Assembly (NCBI GenBank): GCA_003427395.1
Contig: BFEA01000009.1
Coordinates: 6,496,848 to 6,525,336, forward strand
Direction: 5' to 3'
DNA from: Chara braunii
Taxonomy: Eukaryota; Streptophyta; Charophyceae; Charales; Characeae
Length of the DNA: 28,489 nt
The position numbers and the translations under genes are program-made. The notes beneath the pieces are model-generated. The model did no database searches, had not been told where the DNA came from, and saw only the letters and a list, made by a program, of their open reading frames with translations. Positions 28,395-28,489 of the stretch are shown here, one piece after another (the stretch's first letter is position 1; each line of letters begins with the position of its first letter).

Positions 28395-28489
28395 GCTATG
28401 CCCTCTTCACTGAGGGTCGCAACCTGTGCTATATGCTTGAGGAGCGGCTGAAGGGCGATAACGATATGGAGGATGAGGTCTGCCAGGAG
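28395..28489 (+). repeat. Chimeric copy of 20232-20326
   Basis: These 95 bases are identical to both copies around N20231. They follow the adapter, so they are the far end of a circularised fragment and do not belong at this locus. Confidence 0.95.

Noticed and set aside
1-28489. CRISPR arrays, tRNA or rRNA genes
   Set aside because: No regularly spaced identical repeats with unique spacers, and no cloverleaf or rRNA core words were seen.

Overview
The window looks like a piece of a nuclear chromosome from a repeat-rich eukaryote of the green lineage. A streptophyte alga such as Chara is my best guess, at low to moderate confidence. It has no operons or prokaryotic genes. It has spliceosomal signals, microsatellites, long poly(A)/poly(T) tracts and four kinds of retroelement. 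The pairing of a plant-type L1 LINE (ORF1 with a DUF4283-like region) with a DIRS-class element fits a green alga. Almost nothing resembles an intact host gene; the Asn-rich ORF at 19.9-20.9 kb is the main candidate.

Layout. (1) 1-258: microsatellites and a 48-bp tandem duplication. (2) About 259-7290, minus strand: a nearly complete but decayed L1-like LINE. ORF1 (6466-4568) joins ORF2 (4568 downward) through a one-base TAATG stop/start overlap. ORF2 has endonuclease, reverse transcriptase and a C-terminal zinc finger. Most stops in its RT and 3' parts sit where Trp is conserved or plausible. (3) About 7300-11630, perhaps to 13450: a DIRS-class element. Its RT/RNase H and gag-like ORFs are on the minus strand and its tyrosine recombinase is on the plus strand, converging and overlapping tail to tail. 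The gag-like ORF appears to contain a 193-bp intron. (4) 14.5-18.7 kb: five copies of a ~0.74-kb non-autonomous element with CAGGGTTACC-like ends lying next to (TA)n. Each copy is internally dimeric. A hammerhead ribozyme motif lies on the minus strand between copies three and four. (5) 19.9-20.9 kb: an Asn-rich ORF, with poly(A) about 600 bp downstream meeting a poly(T) run head-on. (6) 24.6-27.0 kb: a long hairpin, then a decayed Ty3-like gag with a CCHC knuckle and no recognisable pol. (7) 28.0-28.26 kb: a ~50-bp inverted repeat.

Assembly warning. Positions 28357-28394 are two back-to-back Tn5 mosaic ends, the Nextera mate-pair junction. The following 95 bases repeat 20136-20230 and 20232-20326, which flank a single N. 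The simplest reading is a circularised ~8.1-kb mate-pair fragment read through by the assembler. The last 133 bases and one copy of the 95-mer (plus the N) are therefore not genomic, and the Asn-rich protein is 32 residues too long as drawn.

No genes work together as a pathway here. The modules are those of individual mobile elements.
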